This document shows, in pieces, positions 1 through 5,344 of a DNA stretch of 5,396 nt. The position numbers were made by a program, and so were the translations under genes. The stretch is from Candidatus Daviesbacteria bacterium RIFCSPLOWO2_02_FULL_41_8. GTDB lineage: Bacteria > Patescibacteriota > Microgenomatia > Daviesbacterales > UBA10151. The stretch spans positions 570-5,965 of the forward strand of contig MFDZ01000035.1 in the NCBI GenBank assembly GCA_001777455.1. Direction: 5' to 3'. Every line of letters starts with the position of its first letter. Position 1 is the first letter of the stretch. Below the pieces are notes generated by a model. It was not told where the DNA came from and searched no databases. It worked only from the letters and a program-made list of their open reading frames with translations.

Positions 1-1508
1 ATCTCAATGTTGACGCCGGGACCATGAACCCAATTGAACACGGCGAAGTGTTTGTATTGGATGACGGGACGGAAACAGATCAGGATTTAGGTCATTATGA
101 ACGATTTCTGGGAGAATCCTTAAATAAAAACAGTATTGCCACTCAAGGCTCTATTTACCTGTCAGTAATCCAGCGGGAGCGGAATTTGGAATATGACGGG
201 GAATGTGTGGATGTGGTGACGTATATTACGGAGGAAATTATCAAAAGAATTAAGGATGCAGGCAGGGCCGGCAATGCCGATGTAGTAGTAATAGAAATCG
301 GCGGTACCACCGGCGAGTATCAAAATATCATGTTTTTAGAAGCCAACCGGTTGATGAAGCTGAAAAATCCACACGATGTTTTGCATGCCCACATTACCTA
401 TCTGCCGATTCCGGCTTCCATCGGTGAGATGAAAAGCAAGCCGGCTCAAATGTCGGTCCGGGACTTAAACGCCATGGGTATTCAACCGGATATACTGCTG
501 GCAAGATCAGAAAGACCCCTGGATCAGCAAAGAATTAAGAAATTATCCATTACCACAGGTTTGGAATCTGAAGATATTATTTCCGCTCCGGATGTGGACA
601 GTATCTATAAAGTGCCGCTAGGGTTTGATAAACAAAACTTGGCTCAAAGATTACTGGATAAGTTAGGCTTAAAAAGAAAAAATGAGGACCTGAAAGAATG
701 GAAAGAGTTTGTGGAAAAAATTGATTCTGCCAAAGAGGTGATGAAAATCGCCATTGTCGGTAAATATTTCTCAACAGGGGCTTTTACGCTGGCTGATTCA
801 TACATTTCTGTAATTGAAGCAGTGAAACACGCGGCCTGGAGTCAGGGTTTAAAACCGGAAATAACCTGGCTGGATTCCGGCAAAGTTTTGGATAATGTAG
901 AAATTTTGCGGAACTTCCAGGGAATTATAGTTCCCGGAGGGTTTGGTTCCCGGGATATTGACGGGAAAATTGAAGCGATCAAATACGCCAGGGAGCGCAA
1001 GATCCCTTATTTTGGGCTTTGTTACGGCATGCAGTTGGCTGTTGTGGAGTATGCCAGGAATGTGCTGGAGCTCCCCGGAGCGCACACCACAGAAATAGAT
1101 CCGGCCACTAAATATCCGGTTATTCATATCATGCCTGATCAGGAAAAAAGGTTGCTAAAGCGGGAATACGGGGCCACAATGAGATTGGGGGCTTGGGATT
1201 GCAAATTAAAAGAAGGCACGCATGTTTATGAGCTGTACAAAGACTTTACCCTTTCCGCTTCACGCTTTCCCCTTGTTTCTGAGCGTCACCGGCACAGGTT
1301 TGAGTTTAATAATGACTTTTTAGATCCGTTTATGAAAAAAGGGTTAACTATTTCCGGGACTTCACCTGACGGAAAACTGGTGGAAATCATTGAATTGAAA
1401 GACCATCCGTTTTTTGTGGGGACGCAATTTCATCCGGAGCTAAAATCCCGACCATTAATGCCACATCCTCTATTTATGGGTTTTATTAAAGCTGCCAGTA
1501 AAATTTAA
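1..1508 (+). CDS. pyrG: CTP synthase (glutamine-hydrolysing), 5'-truncated
   Basis: CTP synthase makes CTP from UTP, ATP and glutamine in the cytoplasm, the last step of de novo pyrimidine nucleotide synthesis. The reading frame is open to the left edge (first whole codon at base 3, reading LNVDAGTMNP), so the ATG at 24 is internal. Roughly 45 N-terminal residues, including the ATP-binding P-loop, lie outside the window. Counting from the ATG at 24, the synthetase domain shows HGEVFVLDDG (6-15), DLGHYERF (21-28), EIGGTTGEYQ (91-100) and the KSKPAQ UTP-site region (137-142). The class I glutamine amidotransferase domain follows, with PGGFGSR (304-310), nucleophile Cys333 in GLCYGMQ, RHRHRFEFN (421-429), and His470 and Glu472 in FHPEL. 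The catalytic triad is therefore complete. Departures from the E. coli protein are GGTTGEYQ for GGTVGDIE and Tyr after the catalytic Cys; I regard these as lineage variants. The gene ends in TAA. The next gene starts 61 bases on, and I see no hairpin terminator between them. Confidence 0.97.
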   Translation, partial: LNVDAGTMNPIEHGEVFVLDDGTETDQDLGHYERFLGESLNKNSIATQGSIYLSVIQRERNLEYDGECVDVVTYITEEIIKRIKDAGRAGNADVVVIEIGGTTGEYQNIMFLEANRLMKLKNPHDVLHAHITYLPIPASIGEMKSKPAQMSVRDLNAMGIQPDILLARSERPLDQQRIKKLSITTGLESEDIISAPDVDSIYKVPLGFDKQNLAQRLLDKLGLKRKNEDLKEWKEFVEKIDSAKEVMKIAIVGKYFSTGAFTLADSYISVIEAVKHAAWSQGLKPEITWLDSGKVLDNVEILRNFQGIIVPGGFGSRDIDGKIEAIKYARERKIPYFGLCYGMQLAVVEYARNVLELPGAHTTEIDPATKYPVIHIMPDQEKRLLKREYGATMRLGAWDCKLKEGTHVYELYKDFTLSASRFPLVSERHRHRFEFNNDFLDPFMKKGLTISGTSPDGKLVEIIELKDHPFFVGTQFHPELKSRPLMPHPLFMGFIKAASKI

Positions 1509-1530
1509 CGTAAAATTATTCCATTAACAG

Positions 1531-1563
1531 ATTGTTTCATTGCTACATTGTTGGTATTGTTAA
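1531..1563 (+). repeat. Left array of degenerate 8-bp repeats (inverted relative to right array)
   Basis: Four consecutive units begin with ATTG: attgtttc (1531-1538), attgctac (1539-1546), attgttggt (1547-1555, one base longer) and attgttaa (1556-1563). Bases 1531-1542 are the exact reverse complement of bases 1942-1953 on the other side of the small S23-family gene. The array fills most of the gap between pyrG and that gene and ends just before the AAAAGG preceding its ATG. Whether it acts as DNA (element end) or RNA (stem) is not decidable from sequence alone. Confidence 0.7.
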
Positions 1564-1569
1564 AAGGTT

Positions 1570-1941
1570 ATGAAATATCTTCAGTTAAATGATATTGATT
1601 GTTATAAGAGGGCTTTGAGCCTTTCTAATTATGTTTGGGATATAATTACAGATTGGGACTGGTTTACCAAGAAAACTGTTGGCGTTCAGTTTGTTACCGC
1701 CATAGATTCTATTTCAGCTAATATTGCAGAGGGTTTTGGTAGATATAGTAAGAAAGATAAAGTTAGATTCTATTATTATAGCTTTGGTTCTGTAAAAGAA
1801 GGTTTAGATTGGAATGAAAAATCAAAAATCAGAAAACTAGTTACAATAGAGCAATATAAACACATATTAAATGATCTTCAAGATTTACCAAAATCCATTC
1901 ACCAGCTGATAAAATTTACAAATGATAAATTAAAGGAATAA
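1570..1941 (+). CDS. Four-helix-bundle protein, S23 / 23S rRNA intervening-sequence protein family
   Basis: A 123-residue soluble, all-helical protein. The family signature is clear: DSISANIAEGFGRYSKKDKVRFYYYSFGSVKE runs over residues 46-77, with the ANIAEGFGR turn at 50-58 and the RF(Y)3 segment at 66-70. This family (Pfam 23S_rRNA_IVP, TIGR02436) was named for ORFs in 23S rRNA intervening sequences and is structurally related to Avd, the accessory protein of diversity-generating retroelements. Its biochemical role when it stands alone is unknown. The ATG at 1570 is the only sensible start. An AAAAGG lies only two bases before it, so ribosome binding looks weak. The stop overlaps the right repeat array, and tmk can begin two bases later. 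The gene is much more AT-rich than its neighbours, which suggests acquisition. No retroelement parts are present to make it an Avd in function. Confidence 0.9.
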   Translation: MKYLQLNDIDCYKRALSLSNYVWDIITDWDWFTKKTVGVQFVTAIDSISANIAEGFGRYSKKDKVRFYYYSFGSVKEGLDWNEKSKIRKLVTIEQYKHILNDLQDLPKSIHQLIKFTNDKLKE

Positions 1942-1970
1942 CAATGAAACAATTGAACAATTTAACAATG
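1939..1970 (+). repeat. Right array of four tandem 8-bp repeats
   Basis: Four exact-period units fit the pattern NAACAATK: taacaatg (1939-1946), aaacaatt (1947-1954), gaacaatt (1955-1962) and taacaatg (1963-1970). The first and last units are identical and belong to a 10-bp direct repeat, taacaatgaa, at 1939-1948 and 1963-1972. Each holds an in-frame ATG for tmk. Bases 1942-1953 pair perfectly with 1531-1542 upstream of the S23-family gene. The array also supplies the TAA stop of that gene. Confidence 0.8.
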
Positions 1971-2654
1971 AAGGGCTTGCTGATTGTTATAGAAGGAATT
2001 GATGGGTCGGGGAAAACCACCCAACTAGAACTTTTAAAACGTTCATTAGCCTCCCGGGGGACGCCTTGCGAGGCTATTAGCTTTCCCAGATATGGAGATA
2101 ATATTTATGCGGAATTGGTGGCGAGATATTTGGAAGGTGAGTTCGGTTCCATTAATGATGCGAATCCGTATCTGATATCTCTGGCATTTGCCGGGGACCG
2201 GCTATTGGCAAAACCGCAAATTGAAAAATGGTTAAGTGAAGGAAAAATAGTTTTGGCTAACAGATATGTGTCTGCCAATAAGGCGCATATGGGAGCGCAT
2301 TTACCTGAAAAAGAAAGAGAAGAATTTATTTCGTGGTTAGACGAACTGGAATACAAAACTAATGGCATGCCGAGGGAGGATTTAACTATTCTTTTGTCAG
2401 TTGATCCTAAAATGGGACAAAAAAATGTGGCCGGCAGATTATCCGATCTGCATGAGGAAAACATCAAACACCTGGAGGAAGCAAGTAAAATTTATTTGTC
2501 GCTTGCAAAATCGCAAAACAGCTGGTATGTTATCGACTGCATGAAAGACGAAGAGATGAAATCTCCAGAAGATATTCATCAGGAAATAATTGTCATCCTG
2601 AGGAACGTAGTGACGAAGGATCTCTTGCGAATGCAAGTTTCTCAAACAAGTTGA
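1944..2654 (+). CDS. tmk: Thymidylate kinase (dTMP kinase)
   Basis: Thymidylate kinase phosphorylates dTMP to dTDP with ATP, a required step toward dTTP for DNA synthesis. Residues from the ATG at 1944: P-loop GIDGSGKT (18-25), FPRYGDN for the dTMP/base site (48-54), AGDR (83-86), NRYVSAN (106-112) in place of the usual DRY motif, and the LID-side stretch GRLSDLHEENIKHLEEA (164-180). Two starts compete. ATG 1944 has AAAGGA six bases upstream and directly follows the S23 stop. ATG 1968 gives MKGLLIVIEG, which matches where the family normally begins, but has no Shine-Dalgarno. I list the longer form; residues 1-8 are encoded by the repeat array and are probably dispensable. The last 20 residues (217-236) and the TGA stop are encoded by a 100-bp palindromic repeat, so the native C-terminus was likely replaced. 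The domain itself is complete. Confidence 0.93.
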   Translation: MKQLNNLTMKGLLIVIEGIDGSGKTTQLELLKRSLASRGTPCEAISFPRYGDNIYAELVARYLEGEFGSINDANPYLISLAFAGDRLLAKPQIEKWLSEGKIVLANRYVSANKAHMGAHLPEKEREEFISWLDELEYKTNGMPREDLTILLSVDPKMGQKNVAGRLSDLHEENIKHLEEASKIYLSLAKSQNSWYVIDCMKDEEMKSPEDIHQEIIVILRNVVTKDLLRMQVSQTS

Positions 2655-2690
2655 GAGATTCTTCTCCGGCAAAGCCGGATCAGAATGACA
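2591..2690. repeat. 100-bp imperfect palindromic repeat element at the tmk 3' end
   Basis: The outer arms tgtcatcctga (2591-2601) and tcagaatgaca (2680-2690) are inverted copies matching at 10 of 11 positions. The inner arms gaaggatctct (2615-2625) and agagattcttc (2654-2664) also match at 10 of 11. Smaller hairpins are nested inside: cttgc-gaat-gcaag (2624-2637), tctcaa-acaag-ttgaga (2640-2656) and tccggc-aaa-gccgga (2665-2679). The TGTCATyCTGA ... GAAGrATCTC arm closely resembles, from memory, a palindromic repeat scattered between genes in many unrelated bacterial genomes. It could fold into a large cruciform or an RNA hairpin. There is no T-run after it, so I do not call it an intrinsic terminator, though it may protect or attenuate the transcript. 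Confidence 0.85.
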
Positions 2691-2701
2691 GAAAAGCTAA
2701 A

Positions 2702-3184
2702 ATGACAAAACCTAGACTCCAACTAATACTTATAATTGTACTGGTGCTTTTGGCAGGGTCACTGCTATTGTCTCAGAATGCCAATCCGGATCAAGATCTG
2801 CTGTTTGGTTTAAAAAGAGTACAGGAGAAAGCTTTCTTTAAACTAAAATCAACACCGGAGGATCGGGTAAAATTTATGAGCAGTTTACTGGATTTACGTC
2901 TGCAGGAACTGCAAAACGTATTTAATAATAAAAGCTATGATTATATTTTACCCTCCGCCTCAAGGTATTCAACTTTAGCCGGCCAAATTACGGAGCTGGT
3001 GGTAGCCAATAATTTAACCGCTCAGACACAAGGTTTAAAAGAACAATTTTTAAGCCATCAAAAAACGCTAGACACTTTATATGTGGCATATCCCAAAAAT
3101 ACGGAGAATGTGGAGTATAAATATATTATGGATGATTTTAATTATCTCAATCTCTATCTAGATAAACTGTCAAAAGTTAAATAG
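2702..3184 (+). CDS. Membrane-anchored helical protein, DUF5667-like, function unknown
   Basis: A 160-residue protein with a short basic N-terminus (MTKPR), one strongly hydrophobic segment at about residues 7-24, and a helical region expected outside the membrane. There is no lipobox cysteine, so it is probably anchored by an uncleaved signal, or secreted if cleaved after SQNA. The part at 30-75, with DLLFGLKRVQEKAFFKLKST followed by EDRVKFMSSLLDLRLQEL, resembles the DUF5667 pattern 'PGDxLYxLKRxxEKxxL...(x)RxxxxLxxAxxRLxE'. This match is from memory and moderate. I choose the ATG at 2702; an in-frame TTG at 2651 lies inside the palindromic repeat and would put a charged, repeat-encoded stretch before the membrane segment. 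The Shine-Dalgarno is weak. The gene lies 47 bases after tmk on the same strand and may be co-transcribed. No partner suggests a function. Confidence 0.75.
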   Translation: MTKPRLQLILIIVLVLLAGSLLLSQNANPDQDLLFGLKRVQEKAFFKLKSTPEDRVKFMSSLLDLRLQELQNVFNNKSYDYILPSASRYSTLAGQITELVVANNLTAQTQGLKEQFLSHQKTLDTLYVAYPKNTENVEYKYIMDDFNYLNLYLDKLSKVK

Positions 3185-3199
3185 CAGGTTAGTTACTTC

Positions 3200-3228
3200 T
3201 TGAATGCCAGATTATTTTTATCTATTAT
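3200..3228 (+). promoter_or_regulatory. Predicted sigma70-type promoter for kinase-thrC
   Basis: A -35 box ttgaat (3200-3205, four of six to consensus) lies 17 bases before a -10 box tattat (3223-3228, five of six). Transcription would start near 3235, only about four bases before the kinase ATG at 3239, which also lacks a Shine-Dalgarno. If real, the transcript is essentially leaderless and separates kinase-thrC from the upstream genes. Confidence 0.45.
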
Positions 3229-3238
3229 AACTTCCAGA

Positions 3239-3850
3239 ATGAAATTTTCTTTAATCGGCATGTCCGGTAGTGGGAAAACTTACTGGTCTAAAAAACTTCA
3301 GAAAAAAGGCTTTAAGGTATTGCGCTGTGATGATCTGTTGGAAAAGAAGTTGGGAGCCGGATTTAAAAACTTAGGTTATTCAGGCATAAGGGATGTTGCA
3401 AGATGGATGGGCCAGCCCTTTGACGGGCGGTATGCCAAAAAGAGCCAAGAATATCTAACCTGTGAGAAAAAGGCAATGGAGGATATACTATCAGAAGCCG
3501 AAACCTGTCAAAATCTAATTATAGATACTACCGGTAGTGTTATTTATTTAGGAAATGTTATTTTAAACAAGCTCTCCTCTGTTAGTAAAGTGGTTTATAT
3601 CCGCGCAGATACTTCCAGCATAGAAAAGATGTTCAGATTAATACTTAAAAATCTAAAGCCGGTGATTTGGGGGAAATCGTTTAACAAAAATGCAGGAGAA
3701 AGCAACAAACAGGCGCTGACCAGGTGTTATCCAAAGCTTCTGGAATTTAGATCCAAAGAGTATGAAAAGCTGGCCGATTTCACACTTGACTACCGTTTAC
3801 TGCGAAAATCTGATTTTATTGTGGAGAAATTCATCGAGTTAATTAAATAA
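3239..3850 (+). CDS. Shikimate-kinase-like P-loop kinase next to threonine synthase; substrate unassigned
   Basis: A 203-residue cytoplasmic P-loop kinase. Counting from the ATG at 3239: Walker A GMSGSGKT (7-14), CDDLLEKKLG (30-39) at the position of the shikimate-kinase Asp pair, GQPFDGRYAKKSQEYLTCE (58-76) resembling the acceptor-site helix, IIDTTGSVIYLG (94-105) where shikimate kinases carry GGG, a LID region with Arg133 (131-150), and FRSKEYEKLADFTLDY (170-185) matching the C-terminal R-x3-Y-x3-AD pattern. It is about 30 residues longer than typical AroK. Loss of the GGG motif argues against true shikimate kinase, and no other aromatic-pathway gene is nearby. ThrC begins one base after its stop and an aspartate kinase follows, so homoserine is a candidate substrate (inference). 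Animal THNSL1 joins a similar kinase-like domain to a threonine-synthase-like domain. An in-frame TTG at 3200 is rejected as start because it forms part of a predicted promoter and adds no family sequence. Confidence 0.85.
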   Translation: MKFSLIGMSGSGKTYWSKKLQKKGFKVLRCDDLLEKKLGAGFKNLGYSGIRDVARWMGQPFDGRYAKKSQEYLTCEKKAMEDILSEAETCQNLIIDTTGSVIYLGNVILNKLSSVSKVVYIRADTSSIEKMFRLILKNLKPVIWGKSFNKNAGESNKQALTRCYPKLLEFRSKEYEKLADFTLDYRLLRKSDFIVEKFIELIK

Positions 3851-3851
3851 A

Positions 3852-5309
3852 ATGTCCGGAAAGATTACCTATTACAGTACAAATGACAAAACTGAACGAG
3901 TCAGTTTTGAAACAGCACTCCTAAAAGGTATGGGATCTAATTACGGACTGTATATGATTCCGCGGCAGGAGATTCCTAAGTTAAGTAGAAAGGAAATTGT
4001 TGGCATGAAGGGTGCTTCCTATGCTGAAATTGCTTTCAAAGTTTTAAATCCCTTTTTAAAGGCAGAGATACCGGCGGATCAACTAACTGTCTTATTAAAC
4101 GAAGCTTACGATGAAAAGGTAATTCCAACCGGAATACAAAGAGTGGCTGGAGCGGTCTATATCATGTGGCTGAGCGGAGGCCCAACATATTCCTTTAAAG
4201 ATTATGCCGCCCGTTTTTTTGGCCGGACACTGGATTATTTCCTGAAAAAGAGGAACTTAAAAAAAACAGTGGTGGTAGCTACATCCGGAGATACAGGAGG
4301 AGCAGTGGCTGATGCCCTGCATGGGCTAGGTAATGTTGAGAACGTAGTCTTTTTCCCACGCGGTGCAGTAAGCTCCGGGCAGAGAAGACAGATGACCACA
4401 TTAGGAGGCAATGTATACGCATTTGAGGTTAACGGTGATTTTGATCTTTGTCAGGCTTTAGCAAAAAATCTTCTTGGAGATAAAGAATTTGCAAAAGAGC
4501 TTTTTGGAGATCCGGACAGATTAACTTCAGCTAACTCGATCAGTTTGGGTAGGCTTTTGCCTCAGGCAGTTTATCCATTTTATACGTATTCCAGAGTGGG
4601 AGAGGAGGGTGAACCGATGATTGTGAGTATTCCCTCCGGTAATTTCGGCGATATGATGGGAACGGTGATTGCGAAAGAAATGGGCCTGCCTGTTTCAAAA
4701 ATTATCTGTGGGGTTAATGAGAATACGGAATTTCCCGAATTTCTTAAAACAGGCAGATATTCAGTTAAACCAACCAAATCTTCACCTTCCTCAGCCATGA
4801 TGGTTTCCCACCCCAGCAATCTGGCCAGACTGATTGATTTCTACGGCGGTCATATGTTTGACAAAAGGGATAAAACCGGTAGGGTTACCAGAGAGGGCGT
4901 GATTGATCGTATGCCGAATTTTGAGAGTATGAGAATGGATATTGCTTCCTTTGCTGTCAACAACAAAGAGCATGAAGACACCATTAAGCAGGTCTATGAA
5001 AAATACGGAGTTTTACTAGATCCTCATGGAGCGGTAGGATGGAAAGCTTTGGAAAGATACCTGGGGGGAAGGGATGATCAATTGGCTGTAGTTTATGAAA
5101 CAGCTGATCCGGGAAAGTTCCCGCAGTTTGTCAAAAAAGCCACAGGTATTGAACCTGCAATCCCCGCAGGCATTCAAAAACAGGCAAAACTTAAGGAAAG
5201 AATTTTCTCTATCGAGAGTAAGCCGTGCCAAACAAAAAGCGGTATTAGACTAAGCAGTCAGCAGATTGAAGAAGCAAAAGCTAAAATTAAACAGCTTTTA
5301 AGCCCATAA
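3852..5309 (+). CDS. thrC: Threonine synthase
   Basis: This PLP enzyme converts O-phospho-L-homoserine to L-threonine and phosphate, the last step of threonine synthesis. The 485-residue length fits the long form found in E. coli and yeast, not the shorter plant/Bacillus type. Visible features: an N-terminal YYSTND...FETALLKGMGSNYGLYMIP (7-37), PLP lysine Lys116 in GGPTYSFKDYAARF, the SGDTGG loop (145-150), NSISLGRLLPQ (228-238), phosphate-cup loop PSGNFGD (261-267), GVNEN (287-291), the SHPSNLAR segment (319-326) and DPHGAVG (390-396). The motif near the end reads ETADPGKFP (416-424), where E. coli ThrC has ATAHPAKF, so Asp replaces His. The gene starts one base after the kinase stop, with no clear Shine-Dalgarno, which suggests translational coupling. 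Aspartate kinase lies 35 bases downstream. All core catalytic motifs are intact, so I expect an active enzyme. Confidence 0.96.
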   Translation: MSGKITYYSTNDKTERVSFETALLKGMGSNYGLYMIPRQEIPKLSRKEIVGMKGASYAEIAFKVLNPFLKAEIPADQLTVLLNEAYDEKVIPTGIQRVAGAVYIMWLSGGPTYSFKDYAARFFGRTLDYFLKKRNLKKTVVVATSGDTGGAVADALHGLGNVENVVFFPRGAVSSGQRRQMTTLGGNVYAFEVNGDFDLCQALAKNLLGDKEFAKELFGDPDRLTSANSISLGRLLPQAVYPFYTYSRVGEEGEPMIVSIPSGNFGDMMGTVIAKEMGLPVSKIICGVNENTEFPEFLKTGRYSVKPTKSSPSSAMMVSHPSNLARLIDFYGGHMFDKRDKTGRVTREGVIDRMPNFESMRMDIASFAVNNKEHEDTIKQVYEKYGVLLDPHGAVGWKALERYLGGRDDQLAVVYETADPGKFPQFVKKATGIEPAIPAGIQKQAKLKERIFSIESKPCQTKSGIRLSSQQIEEAKAKIKQLLSP

Positions 5310-5321
5310 AAAACTTATTTG

Positions 5322-5330
5322 TGCTATAAT
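5322..5330 (+). promoter_or_regulatory. Extended -10 promoter before aspartate kinase
   Basis: TGcTATAAT is a perfect extended -10 element (TG at 5322-5323, TATAAT at 5325-5330). No good -35 hexamer is found at 16-18 bases spacing, as is usual when an extended -10 is present. Transcription would start near 5337, about eight bases before the ATG at 5345, leaving no room for a Shine-Dalgarno. It lies just past the thrC stop, so the downstream gene may have its own promoter in addition to read-through. Confidence 0.55.
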
Positions 5331-5344
5331 CACTTCTGAATTCT

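Larger units (their letters stand above)
1531..1970 (+). mobile_element. Possible IVS-like insertion carrying an S23-family gene
   Basis: A single small AT-rich gene is enclosed by inverted arrays of the same degenerate 8-bp unit. This recalls the layout of intervening sequences (IVS) in the 23S rRNA genes of Leptospira and Coxiella, where the S23/IVP gene sits inside a region closed by inverted repeats. Here the unit lies between pyrG and tmk, not in rRNA. Sample 60-base lines inside the gene have 23-32% GC, against 47% and 52% in sample lines of pyrG and tmk. I see no transposase, no reverse transcriptase and no clear target-site duplication, so mobility is an inference and the element may be a relic or an autonomous repeat-bounded cassette. 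Confidence 0.35.

Noticed and set aside
577..1127. Two minus-strand ORFs (577-774 and 849-1127)
   Set aside because: They lie wholly inside pyrG, whose frame carries continuous conserved motifs, and their translations show no recognisable domain.
1570..1941. S23-family protein as the Avd of a diversity-generating retroelement
   Set aside because: No reverse transcriptase, template repeat, variable repeat or target gene is visible in the window.
2652..2654. Alternative genetic code with TGA read as glycine or tryptophan
   Set aside because: Read-through would only extend tmk into repeat sequence with no family similarity, and the conserved genes contain no internal TGA.
2105..2672. Minus-strand ORFs opposite tmk (2105-2467 and 2439-2672)
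   Set aside because: Antisense shadows of a conserved gene; the second also covers the palindromic repeat, and neither has a family signature.
2591..2690. Intrinsic terminator formed by the palindrome
   Set aside because: The structure is large and nested but no T-tract follows either arm, and the following sequence is A-rich.
2651..2701. TTG start giving a 177-residue form of the membrane protein
   Set aside because: The extra 17 residues are encoded by the palindromic repeat and would precede a normal basic-hydrophobic N-terminus starting at the ATG at 2702.
3200..3238. TTG start giving a 216-residue kinase
   Set aside because: The Walker A strand normally begins at the N-terminus, which the ATG at 3239 provides, and the TTG lies in a likely -35 box.
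4580..5231. Three minus-strand ORFs opposite thrC
   Set aside because: Short, overlapping a strongly conserved coding frame, and without recognisable motifs or ribosome binding sites.
5294..5316. Intrinsic terminator after thrC
   Set aside because: The only hairpin, gctt-tt-aagc, has four weak pairs and a two-base loop, and is followed by A-rich, not T-rich, sequence.
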